A stretch of 64,000 bases of DNA from Vreelandella subterranea (GTDB lineage: Bacteria > Pseudomonadota > Gammaproteobacteria > Pseudomonadales > Halomonadaceae): assembly GCF_900111305.1 (NCBI RefSeq), contig NZ_FOGS01000013.1, forward strand, positions 45,758 through 109,757, in the 5' to 3' direction. A program made the position numbers and the translations under genes. Of this stretch, positions 63,725 to 64,000 are shown piece by piece. The notes beneath the pieces are model-generated. The model searched no databases. It was not told the origin of the DNA and saw only the letters and a list, made by a program, of their open reading frames with translations. The stretch's first letter is position 1. Every line of letters begins with the position of its first letter.

Positions 63725-64000
63725 GGTCGTTGCAGGCGGAACTGGCCCAGGAGGGCCACGTGGTATCACTCGTCAAGCTATGCCAGTGGCTGGGGCTCCC
63801 CCGACGGACGCTGTACTATCGCCCCAAACCGCGTCGACGGGTGATCAATACCGACCTGGCCACTCGGGTAAAGCTGGCTCTGGAGCGATTCCCCACCTAT
63901 GGCTATCGTCGTCTAGCGTGTGTACTGGGTGAGAACCGCAAACCGATCCAACGCATCCTGCAGCTGAAGAACTGGCAGGTACGCAAGCGACCGCAGGGCT
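63688..64000 (+). CDS. IS3-family transposase OrfB, N-terminal part (cut by window end)
   Basis: The -1 frame relative to orfA stays open to the end of the window. It encodes LVKLCQWLGLPRRTLYYRP, then RVKLALERFPTYGYRRLACVLGENRKP, the usual beginning of IS3 OrfB before the rve integrase core. The DDE domain lies outside the window. Independent start codons are weak (TTG at 63730), so an OrfAB fusion by frameshifting is the expected product. Confidence 0.85.

Larger units (their letters stand above)
63362..64000 (+). mobile_element. IS3-family insertion sequence, 5' part (runs off the window)
   Basis: A putative left end starts at TGACCCCC (63362), about 50 bp before orfA. orfA and a -1 frame orfB with a canonical slippery site follow. 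The right end is beyond 64000. No target duplication can be judged from one end. Confidence 0.8.

Noticed and set aside
57600..64000. Direct repeat of the guaA 3' end (attR) or an integrase gene
   Set aside because: Looked for by eye and not found in the window; the island interpretation therefore rests on codon usage and context only.

Overview
The window looks like chromosome from a moderately GC-rich gammaproteobacterium close to Halomonas (Halomonadaceae). This is an inference from protein similarity as I remember it, from gene order shared with pseudomonads (fdxA-mutS-pncC-recA-recX-alaS-lysC-csrA-tRNA; smc-zipA-ligA; guaB-guaA), and from a sodium-pumping oxaloacetate decarboxylase.

Layout. 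0.3-6.2 kb: glutamate synthase gltBD, then tandem REP-type palindromes. 6.6-10.6 kb: pyrG-kdsA-eno. 10.6-11.0 kb: a perfect GacA activator box followed by a GGA-rich small RNA with a strong terminator, placed beside fdxA as rsmZ is in pseudomonads. 11.1-20.9 kb: fdxA and mutS on the minus strand, then pncC, SOS-boxed recA, recX, alaS, lysC and csrA. CsrA is the protein the small RNA would titrate. 21.0-21.4 kb: one tRNA-Ser and two identical tRNA-Arg genes. 21.5-27.3 kb: dusC, oadGAB, yigZ, and a UmuD/LexA-like protein that lacks the catalytic serine and lies behind two LexA boxes. 27.4-34.5 kb: a complete cytochrome c maturation operon, ccmABCDEFGHI. 34.5-42.6 kb: smc, a very long zipA, ligA and a YheU-family gene. 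42.5-54.3 kb: housekeeping genes including mnmC, yciI, a PHP phosphoesterase, yciO, a voltage-gated-type ion channel, a CYTH protein, a PhoU-like/Pit phosphate pair, argA, xseA and a DsbA-family oxidoreductase. 54.4-57.6 kb: guaB-guaA.

Accessory region, 57.5 kb to the end. The last codons of guaA change codon style, as expected if a mobile element recombined there. AT-rich DNA after the guaA terminator carries a complete Ec67-type retron: an msr-msd RNA with matched a1/a2 repeats, a UUU-loop hairpin, and a 586-residue reverse transcriptase fused to a TOPRIM domain. A truncated IS30-type transposase, a drug/metabolite transporter with a divergent LysR regulator, an Rpn nuclease gene and an IS3-family element follow. 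The Rpn gene has an internal Shine-Dalgarno plus ATG and three in-frame 24-bp repeats, which fits the gene-within-gene RpnL/RpnS toxin-antitoxin arrangement. The segment therefore resembles a small anti-phage defence island anchored at guaA.

The strongest leads are the RsmZ/CsrB-like RNA with its GacA box, the retron, the Rpn gene-within-gene, and the serine-less UmuD-like SOS gene. All identifications come from reading the sequence and remembered family motifs; no database search was run.
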